Source: Helopsaltes ochotensis (Eukaryota; Chordata; Aves; Passeriformes; Locustellidae). Taken from it: 64,000 bases of DNA. The translations under genes and the position numbers were made by a program. Positions 1-14,900 of this stretch are shown piece by piece (within the stretch, counting starts at the first letter, position 1; the number at the start of each line of letters is the position of its first letter). The notes beneath the pieces were generated by a model. It was not told the origin of the DNA. It was given only the letters and a program-made list of their open reading frames with translations, and ran no database searches. The stretch covers positions 163,696-227,695 of the forward strand of contig VXBM01000540.1 of assembly GCA_013400155.1 (NCBI GenBank), given 5' to 3'.

Positions 1-3000
1 AGGTGCTTTTAATAAGACAATAAGCCCTATAGTGTTTCCAAACAAGATTTAAAGCCCATTCGGCACGTGAGTAATTAGCACAAGGCAGGTTGGAGGCCAA
101 ATGCATTATTTAGTAACGGAATTAAATTTCCTTAGAAAGAAAGAAGGCCATTAAAATCCACAGAAATGCAGAAGTGTCAAGGCAGTGTGTTTAAAATATG
201 CTGCAACAGAGCCCTTAACTTCACAGTAGGACGTGGTTCAGATTTTAGCAAACGGGCACCCAATCTTGCAAGTCAACAATGGAGATTTTACTCCAGCTAT
301 GTAGGGAGAACGAATCCTACAGAGCCATATTGCACAGCAGGTGTTCATCTTGCAGATGGGTTGAAATCAATTATCAGCACTGACTGCTGTGCCATTGGGT
401 AAGAAGGCTGAGATCCTCCAAATTACCCTCAGACTGTCCCCATTTTCATCCCCAAGAGTCACCAGAGATAGTTTTCCTGGCACAGAAAGTTCTGCCCTTA
501 CAAGAGCAACCTTTTTTCCCCAGGAACGCGACACAAAGCTGCGTTTTCCTACATGCTGTATTTTAATTTTTGTGTGGCATGAGCAAATATGATTATCAGT
601 ACAAAGGATTCAGAAAAAAAAAAAAAAACCAACCCAACTATGCTTAGCAACCTCCAGCAAAACTAGCAGAATGCACTTGACAAAACTTGCTCTCTGTAAT
701 GAAATTCCTATGAAGGCATTCGGTGCTTAAAAAACTAGGACAAATTATGCTGTAAGGAGTAGAATATGTAAACGTGGCAGGAGCTACATTTTGTATTCTG
801 GCTTCAGAGGGGTTACACCCAGCTGAGAGCAGTGTGAACGAGACCAGGGCACGACCCACGTCCACCAGCAGAGAGACAACGCTGGATTTCTGTAGGGAAA
901 AATAGAAACATCCCTTAACCAGGTCCATGTGTAGGGAGTTCGGAGAAAGATGGAGTGTTTGCATCTTTGCTGTGAGTACATGCAGACCCTCTCTTTTATG
1001 GCAGCCTAAGAAATAACAACAATTTTGGAGCCAAACTACCAGCTCAAACACACGAGTGACTTGCCAGCTCATCCCTGTGGTAATTCTGCAAACCCAGTGA
1101 TGCACGTACCATGTACCAGGACCATGATGATTTCCATAATAGTCAGGCAGCAGTGACAAATGGAGAACAAAAAAGAGAGGAGAAGCAGGAAATATGGCAG
1201 CTCACTTGGCCCCGGGGCTGATGGCTCTGGGAAAAGGAGAGGATGGCGGCTGATCTCTTCTGCAAGAATAGGAGGCTTCCAAGAGTTCCAGAGGACCCCC
1301 AGGTTTTCCTCCTTCAGACCCCTCAGCTCTGGGGCTGTTCCTATAAATGTGCCTCTCCAGGTACCTTCAAGGCTCAAGTTCTCACTGCAAATCTGCAGCA
1401 GAGCTGGAGTTGGAAGAGGTGCCTGGCTCTCCCCATCAGGGCTTACAGATAAGCACTCACAGCAGAGTGATTTATGTTCCCAGGATTTGGATGTAATCCT
1501 GCCTCCCTGGGGTAGCTGTTTACTTTCAGAGCCAATTTCCCTGATGGAGCAGGAATATCCACGCCCTGCTTTTCTTCCTTTTTTTCCTTTCCATTTCTGC
1601 TCAGAGAACGGGGAAGGGATGGGGTGTTCAGCACAGAGGGACTGTGCTCACCCAGCCACACCCCCTGATCCTGGAGGGGTTCCTGCTGCCTCCACAAAAC
1701 AGGCACTAAATGCAGAACACCTCTGGCTTGACGTATAATTCAATATATTCAATTATATTCAATCAATTGTCCCCAAGCAGCTCATGCTGTTGACATCGTA
1801 TTCTGCAGCTTGAAGTCAACCATATTTATTTCTCACTCAGTCAAATGGAGAGCCCAGTGCTGGCTGGGCCAGCCCTCAGCGGAGCCCCTGCCAGACCTAA
1901 CCCACGGGCAGGGCTGCAGGAAAGGACTCGTGTGCTCATTTCCAACCCCCTCCAAACCGGCTTTGGCTCTGTGTTCACAGCAACACACTGAGACACAGAG
2001 ATCTCTCTGCAAGGTCTGAATAAAGCTTAAGCACAAAACAGCCTGAAAGAAGCCAGGGATCTAAGGAAAATGGGTTTGTAGGTGATGCAAAGCTCTCACA
2101 GATTCACTCGGAAGCTGCTGAGCCTCTTAACATCTTCAAAACATCTTTTCTCCTCTGGGGTCACAAAGGAAGCTGCGTTTCCTGGAAGGCAGCTTTGAGA
2201 GGTTTGAGACTCCAGGAAAGTCATGACATTAGCAGAAGTTCTGACACAGCTGCTTGTGAAAGCTGGAGATTGAGCTCTCTGTAGTCATTCATCCTCCTTT
2301 GAGGCTCTTGCCCTCATTTCTGAGCTGGCCACTGCAGCAAGGAGCTATCCTGCCAGTGATGTTGGGCTCCACAGGCAGATTTTTGTGCTCCTTTTTTCTA
2401 CAGTGACCCTTCAGGCACATTCTGCGAAGGCAACATCATCTCAGGGGCCTTCTGCTAGCAGTGCCAGCCTGGCAGCAGCTGGACTGGGCAAGGCACAGTG
2501 AGGTTGGCAGGGGAAGTCAAGGTCTCCTCTCCCATCCCACCCCCACTCCCTGCTGGCCCCAGGAAAAGCTCAGAGACCTGCCAAGCTGGAGTGGCAAAAC
2601 CTCAGGCTTTGGGCATTAAGGCCACGAAAACATTTCACCACTTTAAGAATCAGTTTGAGTTTTTCCAGCATCTGACCTATTTATTGAGGCCTCGGAAATT
2701 TGGCCAAAAGTAAGTGTCTGGCCTTAAAAGCAGTTTTACATCAATAACTCACCCACTAAGAGCCCTTTTCCCAGCTCTTATAGTGAGTTCAGTCACTGTG
2801 TAGCTAACAATTGTCACAAAACCCAACCAGAACCCTTGGCTGGGGAGACAATGAGACATTTTAATCACCATCATTACTAAAACAGAGACCTGTGAGGGAT
2901 TATCTACATATTATGGCAAACTTCAATTGAAATGGGCCATTACTTGCCTCATTAATATTTCAAGTGTGTTTGAATGCTCTATGGCAAAAATATATGACTC

Positions 3001-6000
3001 GGAAACAAATCCAGGTGGAAGGAAAAAAAACCCCACAAAACAAATTTCATTAAATAATGAACATGCATTACTCAAAGCCATCCTGAGATTCAGCCCAAGA
3101 GCATCACAGACAAAAAAATCCTGGTGCTCTACTTATAAATAAGGCAAAATTATCTATTCATTTAGGAAAAAGTAATCATGCTCAGTTAGACACACCAGAC
3201 AAGCATATGAAAAGAAAAATGGCTTTGAAGCTGCTCCTGATAGAAGCCTTGACAGTTTGGGAAGAGAACTCTGCAATCCACTTTTTTTTTTTTTTTAAAG
3301 TATACATTAGGAAGTCCATTAAAGAAGTGGCATGAATTGATATTTTTTTGTTGCGTAACAGTTTTGAATCTTTAAGAGAACATTAATGCAATACTGCTCT
3401 TTTTGTCAGCACCCCTGCAACTCATTTGAAAACAATTCCCAGCTAAAGGTGCTCCTTGTAAATTGGATATTAGCAGGGAATGGAGGAGAAGATACACCCC
3501 TGCTGCTGTCCTGTTTGTCTCTAGATAGAGCATGGTCTACTCATTTCCTAAAGCTACAATATAGCAAAGTTTTCTTTCATTTTACAGCTTGGAACTACCA
3601 ATAATTGTTCTAACTGGGGTGGAGGAGGTTTGTTACTCACCCTTATTTGTTCAGAGTGTCAATGAGTGCTACTAAGATCAAGCATTGAAAAAATAACGTT
3701 TTTGTCAAAAACCTCCACCACAGGTCTCAAAGGATCCAGCTCTACCCTAAGCTCAAGGCTTTCCTCTGAATTTGATAAAAACATAGATAAACAAATAAAC
3801 TATTCTGGTATGGAGAGAAAGCACAAGCCTCATCAGCTGGGAACTTGAAATTCCCTGTTTTGGGAGATGGCAGCTGAATCAAACCCTCCTCAAAATAAGG
3901 TTTTGTCTGAGATAGGGTTTTTGACCAACAGTTTAGACCTGTCCCAGAGCAGAGGGAATGGGTGCTGAGCAACATCCAGCTGCAGCCTGACCATGAGGTG
4001 AATACTGAAAACCCAACAGCAGCTCTGCTGCAGTGAAAGATGGGTCAGGGCATTAGCAGCAGGGTTTATCCACTCAGGAGTTGTCCACCTGATCACAGGA
4101 TTCTCTGACTGAGAGCTGGAGAAACCCATTTGTATTTTTAATTCAAGTATTTCTTACTAGCACCATAATTATTTTCTCTGGCCTGTCTCCCCCATCCTTC
4201 TCCTGCTCAGGGTGCGACATCTCTGGTCTTTATCCATACATGATCCTAACATATGTATATAAAAATATATAGATATATTTATATATCTATATAAATAAAT
4301 ATAAGCATATACACATACACAGGGATGGATGGATAGATAGATAGATAGGTAGATAGATAGATAGATAGGTAGATAGACAGAATCAGGAGAGTTTTTTCCT
4401 ATTTTTAAAGACAGGAACATTAAAATACAACTTTTAAAGCCAACAGGCTTCACATCAACAAACCCTCTTCCTCCCCATCAGGCCCATGACACCCTCCAGC
4501 ACAGCCTGGACCTTGCAGCAGCTGAGACCACAAGATCCAGGGTTTGGTACCCCAGTGCAACTCTTTATTCTAGGCAAGGAACCTCTCCTGAGACTCAAAC
4601 TGCAGCCCCAGCAGGTCCTTCAGCACTGCTGGGCATAAGCAAGGGGGCCTGTGCTGATGCCTGCAGAGGCTGCTGAGAAAACCTGGTTTAAAAATAAGAT
4701 AAATTTCAGTTGGGAAGCAGCAATACCAGTGCAGAGAGGAGGATTCTTACCTGAGCCATTGCCCTCCTCCACCCAGCCAGGCAAGTCTCTGTCCACAGGT
4801 GCCTCAATGCTCACTGCAGAGCTTTTAGAGCCCCACACTTCCCATCTTTTTGGCACGAATTACAGGGACCAAACGCCACAGGAGCCTGGGAGCAAATCTG
4901 CTGTCCAGGGCAGGGAGGCAGCAGCTCAGGGGGACAGGATGTACCTGAGCCTGGCTGAGCTCAGGGCTTTGAGCAGCGCTGGAGGAGGCAGCAGGCAGAG
5001 AGAGGCACCTCCTGTGCTGCCTGCACGGTGCCCTTCCTGCTAATGAGACCTTCTGCTGCAGGTGATGCTGCAGGTGATGCTGTGGGTACTGCAGTTGGAG
5101 CAGCCACCCATGGGGAAGTGATGTCTTCTCATTTTCTGCACTGGGAAAAAAAAATTACTGTCCTGCACAGATGCACAGGAAAAAAAAACAGCAAAGCAAA
5201 AAAACCCCCATATTTTTCCTGCCTGTGTTGCTTCTTGCATGGGCCATGACAGGATTAGTTCTATTGCTCTGTTCTCAGATGTCTCTTGGGTGCTGGCTGT
5301 GTGAGCACCTCACAAAAAGACCCCGAATACTGAGAAAAATGTCATAAATTGAAAGATTTTAAAAATTCTGATTTGCCCTGTTCTTTGCTATGCCTGTGGC
5401 TTAACCACTAAAAGCTAACAAATAACCAAGATATTTTTCACGACAGAAATTCTCAGGCTTTAGCAAACCCAGCCCTTTTTCCCAGCTTAGCTCAGCTGTG
5501 GGTGAGGTGCTGCTTTTCCAGCAGTGCCCCAGCAGAGCCTGTGCCAGGCACCTGTAAAGGTGAGAGCAGCCGTGGGGCTGCCCTGGGCTGGGAGGTGGGA
5601 GCCACCCAGAAATTCAATGTTCTAAACTTCTGAGTAATGCCACAGCCACTTCTCCAGGCACTCGGAGCAAACTCGTCTGCCACCTTCTGTTCCTGAAAGG
5701 ACATAACTCGCATGGAAGGAGAATATTATCGAGTCTTTTCTGTGGGCAGGTTTGGTGTGTAGGGAGCAGTGAGAGGAGTTTTGGGGCTGTTTGGAGTGGT
5801 TTGCCCCTGTGCCTGAGCTTGGGGCGCAGCCGCAGCTCAGAAACACCGGCAGCAGGAGAAGCACCGGCATTTCAAGGCTAATTTCCAAAGAGAAGGAGAC
5901 AGATAAATGATGGGTGCCAGGGCCCTGGCTCGCAGCGTGTGTGGAGGCATTTCCCCGGGTACGTCTGCTGGAGACAGGAATTCCGTCCCAGGGAGAGCCC

Positions 6001-8152
6001 GGCCTGGCTCCGCGTTACGGCCATGAGAAGTGACAGCCACACACGGCCAGGGGCTCCAGACCCTCTGCCTTTGGCCAGATTGATGAATCCCAGTGTTTGC
6101 CTCCTGATGGACCTGCCTAAGCAGGCAGGAACAAGCCCGGGCTCCCAGGGAAGCTGCCCCACCTTTGGGGATGCGATGAGCACCCAGCTCAGCTCCGCCT
6201 GCCTCGCCAGGAACCAGGCAAAAACCAAAGTGGCACTTTGTCTGTCCCCAGACTTGTGACTGAAGGGAAAATGGAAAAAAAAAAATAAATGAAATCCCCA
6301 AATCAAGAACAACGAAGGCTCAACAATGGTGGCAAATTGGGTTGGTTCTCTCAATGCTCCTCAATTACTCGGCACAAATGCTAATTGCAATAGTTCCTTT
6401 CTGCGGCTCCGTCAGCACAAATCTCAAAGCCCGAGACAGTTTTTCTTTTTCTGCAAGCCATCTGTCAGGCTAATTCTCTTATTGCTGAGAGCTGAGGCTT
6501 GGTGTTTTTCTTTCCTTTAGCACCATTACAAAGAGAGAATGCTGTTTTCTCCCCAGCCCAGCTCCAGTCTCCTCCATGGATGCACAGAAATCAGCAACTT
6601 TTCCCCTTGGCCTGAGATCCGTGTGCTGCACGGGTTATTGGTGTCAGGGAAAGCAGGTGCCCTCCTGCAGCACTGACCTGCACACCTTGAAATTGCTCTG
6701 AAGAGCATTTGAAAATAGGACCCTCGGCTGATGCTTCTTTTTCTGGGGGATTGATTTATCCTGGTACCTGTGACTGCATCTCAAAGTGCATTTAATGATT
6801 CATTCCCTTTAATAATGCAAGGAGATATTGAGGAGGTCTTTGGCTTCCTCAGACAGGCTCTTTTAATAATAAAAAACACTTTCATTTGTTTTCTTTTCAA
6901 AACAATAACAGATAAACTCAGGGGATTCTTGCTCTCTGCACATCATTAGTTTATAAGGAATTTTCTGAGCTCTCCACTCCTGCCACGCTCTGGTCCTCAG
7001 CAAGCCAATGTTGGATGAAGGAGGATGTATTCACCTGCCCTTGAACAGGATGGACATTTTCTGTCTCATCTTCCCTCCTTTTCCTTGCCTTTCTTCTTTC
7101 TTTCATTGCCTTTGCTGGGTAATTTGTGGGATCGTTTCCCCTGATGCCCCTGACTGAGCTGTCCATAGTTAATCAGGAGCAACCCAGCTTGAGCTGCCCA
7201 GTGCTGCAGCCTGGCTGGAGCAAGGCAGCTCTTATTAGGACAGCATTTATAAAAGGGTCAATTCTGTCCACACTGAGGCTTTCAACTCTTAGCAACAAAA
7301 TCCATGTGTTTTGTGTAGCTGTATGCCCGAGGTAGCTGCAGAGGCCACACAAATCAAAGCTCAGCTGGCAGAAATCACACCAAAGAGGTGTTTATTGACA
7401 CATCTCTTTGCCAGAATAAAAAAAGCTGCTCCATTATTGTATGATAAGGCTCCTGCCCTGGAGCTATGGATCTAGAGAAGGGCAGGATATTCCCTGCGGC
7501 AGGCTCTTTCCCTTTTGGAGCATCTGCTTCCTTTCTGCTTTCCCATGTCCAGCAGTGCAAACGTGGAGTATCCTTATTCTCTAAGCAAAGGCAGGAGTGA
7601 GATGTTTTTCATTGAATGTGGCTCGACTGAAATCATCAGTAACCACATGTGACAGCATCTGGCAGTGGGGTCCTGACACCCACAGGGAGGGTCTCCTGCC
7701 AGACCCCGTACTCAGAGCCACCAGGCAGCTGAAAATACAGAATAAAATCAATTATCCAGCTCCAAGAGGCTCCACATGGGGACAGGAGGGCTGGGAATCT
7801 GAGATGACCACCAGTGGATTCTCAGGCTTTCAGGAAAATTTTACCTGGATGTTTGTTGCTATGGCTTTTGCTGTTCTCCAGAAAACCCCTGATTCCACTT
7901 TTCTGCTGCCACCAGCACAGGACTGGGTGCTGTCCCATTTCCCTTCTCTTCTCCATGCTGGTTTAAGTGGCTCCTTTGTTCCTGTGCCTTTTGATTCCTT
8001 TTTCCAAACCCACATTCTTGTTTGGCTTTGACTACTTGATGGTGCAACATCTCTGTTCTCACAGCACTACTTCAGCGGTACTCCAGGGGTCCTTTATTCT
8101 GCCCTTTCATATTTTATTGCCTTTTCTCTGTCCAATAATAATCTATGACAGG
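1..8152. other. Non-coding intergenic DNA, left part
   Basis: No exon with homology and splice borders was recognised on either strand. It contains the AT-rich/GATA repeat at 4.25-4.38 kb and short poly-A/T runs (for example 3282-3296). By synteny CACNG4 should lie to the left of CACNG5, but none of its exons was seen here. Confidence 0.6.
4324..4379. repeat. (GATA)n / (GGAT)n microsatellite
   Basis: Starts GGATGGATGGATAGATAG and continues as GATA units interrupted by GGTA. It is preceded at 4250-4310 by an AT-rich stretch of TATA/AGATA units. Confidence 0.95.
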
Positions 8153-8952
8153 NNNNNNNNNNNNNNNNNNNNNNNNNNNNNNNNNNNNNNNNNNNNNNNN
8201 NNNNNNNNNNNNNNNNNNNNNNNNNNNNNNNNNNNNNNNNNNNNNNNNNNNNNNNNNNNNNNNNNNNNNNNNNNNNNNNNNNNNNNNNNNNNNNNNNNNN
8301 NNNNNNNNNNNNNNNNNNNNNNNNNNNNNNNNNNNNNNNNNNNNNNNNNNNNNNNNNNNNNNNNNNNNNNNNNNNNNNNNNNNNNNNNNNNNNNNNNNNN
8401 NNNNNNNNNNNNNNNNNNNNNNNNNNNNNNNNNNNNNNNNNNNNNNNNNNNNNNNNNNNNNNNNNNNNNNNNNNNNNNNNNNNNNNNNNNNNNNNNNNNN
8501 NNNNNNNNNNNNNNNNNNNNNNNNNNNNNNNNNNNNNNNNNNNNNNNNNNNNNNNNNNNNNNNNNNNNNNNNNNNNNNNNNNNNNNNNNNNNNNNNNNNN
8601 NNNNNNNNNNNNNNNNNNNNNNNNNNNNNNNNNNNNNNNNNNNNNNNNNNNNNNNNNNNNNNNNNNNNNNNNNNNNNNNNNNNNNNNNNNNNNNNNNNNN
8701 NNNNNNNNNNNNNNNNNNNNNNNNNNNNNNNNNNNNNNNNNNNNNNNNNNNNNNNNNNNNNNNNNNNNNNNNNNNNNNNNNNNNNNNNNNNNNNNNNNNN
8801 NNNNNNNNNNNNNNNNNNNNNNNNNNNNNNNNNNNNNNNNNNNNNNNNNNNNNNNNNNNNNNNNNNNNNNNNNNNNNNNNNNNNNNNNNNNNNNNNNNNN
8901 NNNNNNNNNNNNNNNNNNNNNNNNNNNNNNNNNNNNNNNNNNNNNNNNNNNN
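8153..8952. other. Assembly gap, 800 Ns
   Basis: Exactly 800 unknown bases, probably a scaffold gap of nominal or estimated size. Any open frame over it is meaningless. Confidence 0.99.
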
Positions 8953-11900
8953 AACACAAGATATCTGCCCCCTCTCCCCCGGAGTTATGAGGGATGAGTC
9001 ATGGAAGAGATAAAGAAAACACTTCCCCAGCTGGCTTCAACAGCTGACAATAGAATACACACTGCTCGTCACATCTTGCATTGCAACCCAAGACAATGGT
9101 CCACAGACCTGTCAGTCTCTCTCTGCATCTTTTGAACTCCTGAGCTATTTCAGTTTGATGCAGGATCCCTGCTGAAACAATGCAAGAGTGCTACAGAGTT
9201 ACTGCAAACAGCTGGATGAAAGAGGAGGAGGCTGCTAAAGCCTCTCCTGGAGGAAGGATTGCTGCAGGAATGAATCTCCAGCAGACATCAGAGGATCCAC
9301 CCACAGGCCCTGGTGGTTGTTTTGTTGGCTTGTGTCTTAACAATATTTTTCACACCCTTCCTGCAGCCCCAGGGTTTCTGCTGGAGCAGGGATGTGTCTG
9401 GTTTAAATCCCAGTGAGCAGCTGGGACTGTGACCACTGCAGGACCAAAGTGGGAGCACTGCCCAGAGGTTTACTTCCTCTTTGGTCACTGGTCCCAAAAC
9501 AACAGTTTTGTCACCAGCTGAGTGACTTTTCACTTTTTAGCCCCTATTAGTTGTTCCTTTCTGCTCTTAAGCAGTATTTATACTCTTTAAACTCAAATAT
9601 TGCCCTAGTATTTTTCTTGGTTTAGTTTTGGTTTTCTTGTTGTTATAAAACATTTTTTGCTTTATTAAATTTTTGATAGCCTGTGCGAATTACACCTGAG
9701 AGAGGACTCTGAGCTCTACTTTTACTTTTTAACAAAAAACAAACAAACAACTTCCTGCAGGAGCAGCATCATTTCCAGAGGGCAGCCCCCTCTACCACCT
9801 CCCCAGAGAGAGTTTCACCTGCATTTTCAGCAGCCTATGCTCCCAGAAATGATAAGCGAGGCTCAAGGTCGCTGAGGAGCATTTACAGGATCAGTGGAGA
9901 TGGAAAAAGCAATTTCTGGGAATCTCGGAGCCTTCCCGGCTGCTGTTCCGCCGCAGGAGCAGGAGAGGGTGCTGCGAAACCAGCGGCGGTGGCTGCGGGG
10001 CGGCTGCGGGGACAGCGACAGGGACCCCCGGTGTGCCCCAGCCCCAGTGGCACCCCGGCTCCGGACCCTGAAAAGGCTTTTCTCCTAAGGGGGAAAAACA
10101 TTATTCCCGAGTCCCTCTAGAACTCAGCGTTTCAGCTTCCTGGCTATGAGCAATTCATCCACTGCTCATTCGGCAATATTTCTAAGGGAAAAAAAAAAAA
10201 TTAAAAAAAAGAAGGAACATGAAAGTGTTCAAAACTTCACATATTAAATATTTTCAGCTTTTCTTTCTCAGGGATGAAAGACGAGCTTTACAAACCTGTT
10301 GTGTCTTTCTTGAAGGAGGAATGGGTGGGGATTCTCAAGCTGTTTTTTATCCATCACTGCCTGGACCAGGTGCCAGGGCTGGAGCTGGCAGGGGTCACTC
10401 CCCCCGGTGCCAGGCACATGGGCTCCTCAGGCTCCCTGGTGACAAGCCCTTGTCCCAGGGGTGACAGCACCTCTCAGCTGGGCATTTGGCACCCTGGGGC
10501 ATTTTGCAAATGAAGAAACAAATGTTTTGAATTTCCATCACTGACACCCAGCACAGCTGGGCAGTGAGCACAGGGCTGAGAGCCTGTCTGTGGAACCCGG
10601 CTGCTGCAGGGGTGTGCTGGGCAGGGCAGGCCCTGTGTCCTGGGACTGGAGGAGAAGCAGGTTTTATCCCAGCTTTCACTGCAGCTCCTTGCACAGGACC
10701 TGTCTGGAGTAAGAAATCCCTCGGAGTGTTTGGGGAAGGAGGCCCCCCAGCAGGGGTTCGGTGATTCCAACCATCCAGTGAGTCTGTCCATCACCATTCC
10801 CAGCTGCTGTTTGGCTGCTGCTCTCCTTCAGCCACAGCCGGAGCACAAATAGAACCTTCAGAGCAGGACAGGCCCTCCTTGAGGTCATTGTTAGGGAACC
10901 ATCCTGGCTGCTCTTCAGTATTTCAGTCCCTGTGCCTTCCTCAGCCTTGCTGATGGTCCCTCAAGTCCCTCCCGAGCACTTTGGGTGTCACAGATCGGAT
11001 GCTGGCTGCCTGGAGTGTGATCTGCTGGTGCATGGGCAGGGGGCTGGGAGCTGCCTGCCTCCCTTTGGATCACCAGCATTTGATGCAATGAGTGCTGCAG
11101 CTGGGATGCCACAGCAGCCCCTGCTGTTCCCAAACCTGCTGCCAGGCCCCACTGTGTGCCCAGGATGTTGGGAACAGCCCGAGAGCCTGAACACCAGCAC
11201 AGCTGCTGGGCTGAGGCTGAGAACCAGGAGCTTCTTCTAAACAGTTTTGGTTGGATTTCGTCCCATTCCAGGCTCCTCCAGCCTTGGTCCTCTAGACTGA
11301 AGGGTCCTGCTGTATCCAACGTTTTTCTGTGTCCAATATCTTCTGTGCAGTGCCCATGGTGCCCCCAGGCTCTCTTTTAAACAGCAATTCTTTTCAAAAT
11401 TCTTTCCAAAATTCTTTCCCAATTTCTTTGTATATTGAGAAAGTTGCTAAACCCATTGCTGAGGGAGTGTGAAATGAGGACTGGACTTCCCATGGGCTTC
11501 TGACGTTTCTGCCCTTCCCAAGGGTTGTCCCACTGATGGAAAGCCGCAGCCCCTGGGGTGGGATGAGCAGATTCCTTCAGCACTGAGAGCAGACAGAGTG
11601 GGATGTGCCTGCTCCTCCAAACTCCTGGGGATGCAGAGGGAAATTGCTTCAAATCAAAGAGGCTGGAGGAGCTGATGATAGAGAAAACCTGCTAAGGGAG
11701 AAGCCCAGGATGTCCCAGGTTAGAGACCAGCCAGAAGGTCAGGAAGGGCAGTTGTAGGGTTGCCTGGTGGAAACACATGTTGGATTAGTGGCCTCACCTT
11801 CAAAAGTCCCAGTCTGAAGTTCTCCCAGTGTGACAGGAGCAGTAGAAGATGAAGGTACATACAATTTATGTGCCAATCTTTTAATTGATTTGCCTAAACA

Positions 11901-14900
11901 GGCCCTGATCATTCCAAGTTTTAATTGTTACTCTGAGCTAAATGAAACCTAATTTATTTTCCAGCATCTTTCCTGATACCTTAAAAAAACTCAACCAAAC
12001 ACAGCCCATAGACCCTCAAGCAAATAGGCCAGGTTGACAGATCTATTTTCACACTACTTGAAATTGCATTTTAATCTTTCTAACCTCTTTTTCCTTGTGC
12101 AGCTCCAGCATGGGGCAGGAAAACAGCTGCTCCTTGCCAGCTGGGAAAAGGTGATGTGCATGGAAAGGATAACTCTACCCCCAACACCACGAGAAATAAC
12201 CAACCAACCAAAGAATCCCAGCTGATGACATCAGATGAAACAAGGACAGACGTGAGAAAAGAGAGGAAATAAAATTTCTTTTGACCATTAATGGCCCAGT
12301 GATGGCTGCAGAGGAGCCCTGACCTAAGCCTACACCCCTGTCTTTGGGAACTTCAGGGCATCACCTTCTCACCCTCCTCAAACAATAGCCAGCTGCACCC
12401 AAACCCTTTATTTAATTTTTTTGCCCTTATTACAAATGAAGCACCAGAAAAATAAGAAAAATGTGGCAAAAGGCCTCATTATTTTAGCTTTTTTTTTTTC
12501 TTCTGTCTCTGCTTCAGGCTCTAATTTTTCTGGTAATGCAGGTCCCTAAGACAGCCCTGACATCCCTGTTAGACAATTTCTACAAGCAGCTCCAATTTCT
12601 GCTGCAGGCCCCTCACTGGGGAGGGAGCATCCTGTGAAGAGGAGCTCAGTGCTGATCACCATGCAGCACAAACGAGACATTAAACCTCCAGAAAAGAAAT
12701 CATTAATTATCTGTGTGCATGCTAAGGGCAACACGCTTCACCCAGAGGCCCCAAAGTGCCGAGCTGCCCATCAAGAGAACAGTTTCTGGTTGATAAACAG
12801 GAAAGCTGAGGCAGAGGTGGGTTTTCCCACAAGCTGCAGCCCCACACGTGCAGGATGGTACCTGTGGGGTGACCTCTTAGCCCCAGAAGCAGTACTGATT
12901 TGCCCCAAAATATTTTCCTGGACCAGATGACAAGGCAGATGTTGCTGCTGAACAAACTCCAGGTATGCATCAGGAGAGAGGTTCATACCTTGTCTTCTGC
13001 CCTCATGCAAGGCGATTCCCAGCTCGCTACAGAGCCTTTGGAGCATGATAATTGCCTTGGGAAAATGCAAATAGACCAGAACTGGCTGTGGGGTGGGAGT
13101 AGGGAAGAAAAAGCCCCCAGGAGCGTGGAGGTGGCAGTGTTATAATCTCAGCCTGTCATCTGTTTAACGTTATTAAACAACTCCTGAAAATAGCAGCCAT
13201 AATTATTCCTATATGGAGCTCAATCTGGAGAGCTTTAAGCTCCTTCACTCTCCTCCTGCTTCACTTTCCTGCTCCAAAATGTGTGGTTTGGGGTCCCATA
13301 CCCACAGCTGAGGCGTGAGGGAGCTGCTCATCCATCAGCAAGGCTTTGCCCAAGGACGCCCTGGCATCAGCCCTAACCCACTTTAACCAGGCTCAGCTCT
13401 GTTGACATGAACATAGTTTTTGTTGCATTTTTAATTGTAAAAATGTATTTACATGAATAAAATACAGCTCACTTGGGGATATGACCTACTTTCTTATGGG
13501 AAGATAAAACAACCGTAGGTTTGTGTTTTTATTTCATATATTTCAGCTGTTCTTGGTCAGACAGGGCTGCTGAAACAGATCAATAGGAAATCCACAGTCA
13601 CTAGGATGCTTTTTTTTCTGTAAATAATCACAGTCTGATCAAGATGACAGGGAGCTGCTGCATTTCCATGATGAAGCCTTTAACCTTCAGATCAGTAGAA
13701 CAGTTTTGACAGTACATAATTTATGTGGAAATAAATAATTTGATGGGGGTTTTCTGTGAACATGTTCTGCCCTGCTGGAGAGACCTTCTATGTTTATCTG
13801 AATTATGAATAATTACACTAAATAATATAGCATCCTATTGTCCTGGACAAACAGGGGTCATCCCCAAATTTAAGTGCAGCAGGAGCTGGGGATGCTCTCT
13901 CCAGAAACAGGCCCTGTAATTTCTGCTAAAGTAAAGCGCAATGTGCTGTTCCAGGATAATCAAGAGCTCTCACTCAGCTATTTGAGCTTGTTCAACATTG
14001 AAGCAAGGCAGCTTTAAAAGCTGTATTACCTCAATTTAAGATATTGGATGGGTACTACACAGCCTTGGCCAGTGCCACTGATTCTTCTCTTATCCCCTCA
14101 CTTCAGCAGCCTTTGATGAGCTGAGCTGGAGACAAATTAAACCAGCATTAGGGCTCCCACAGCACTCAGTTATGCTAAACCCAAATGCTATAGATTTATT
14201 TATGAAACATAAAGAATGGAGCAGGATCTGACCTGCACTGACAGGACAGACTCTGCTGCTCCTTCTGTGCGTGACACCAATCGTGTTCTCTTTCCCACGA
14301 AGGTGAACTCCCCACACTCCCCCTGGGAGCAGCTGAGTGACATTTCAGTATTTATTCAAATTAGCTGTTATTAATTAAATAACACCTTTCAGCTTCCTTG
14401 GCAGGCTTTGCCCTGCAGTTGCAGCGGGAAGCTGGCGTGTGTCAGGATGTCAGGCAGATGTGAGAACCTCAGGGTTTTATTTTTGTGAACATGCACCTCA
14501 TTAAAAAAAGTTATCACTATAGAAAATATGAAATTTATGGTTATGTCTCTGTACTGTCTCCTCTGTTGTGCCTTCCAGCTCCTCTATACAAAACCCAGCT
14601 ACCAAGTGCTATTAAACAAAGACAGCTCTTGTTCAGCAGAGCTTTGCTTGGCCTTAATTTTGGCTCCGAGGTGGATCCTGCTGGAGTCCGAGGGAGTTCA
14701 GCACGTGCCTAAACACTTTGCTAATTAGCAACAAAGCTGAATCTCAGGTCTGGGGATTTATCTACATGCCGATTTAGAGGTGTTTGATGGTGCTGGGTTC
14801 TAACTGGGATAAGCATGGCTTTGATCCAAAAGGAGCCATTTAACCAGGACCCGAGGCGCGGCTGGCGCTGCCCCTTGGGCACACGGAGCTGCAGCAGCCT

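Noticed and set aside
4324..4379. Regularly spaced repeats resembling a CRISPR array
   Set aside because: Tetranucleotide microsatellite without spacers, in a vertebrate genome.
5837..6354. Overlapping 154- and 158-codon minus-strand frames
   Set aside because: Two overlapping frames of similar length with no domain, splice context or recognised homology. Considered chance.
7967..9013. Frames of 281-348 codons across the gap
   Set aside because: They consist mainly of Ns and have no coding content.
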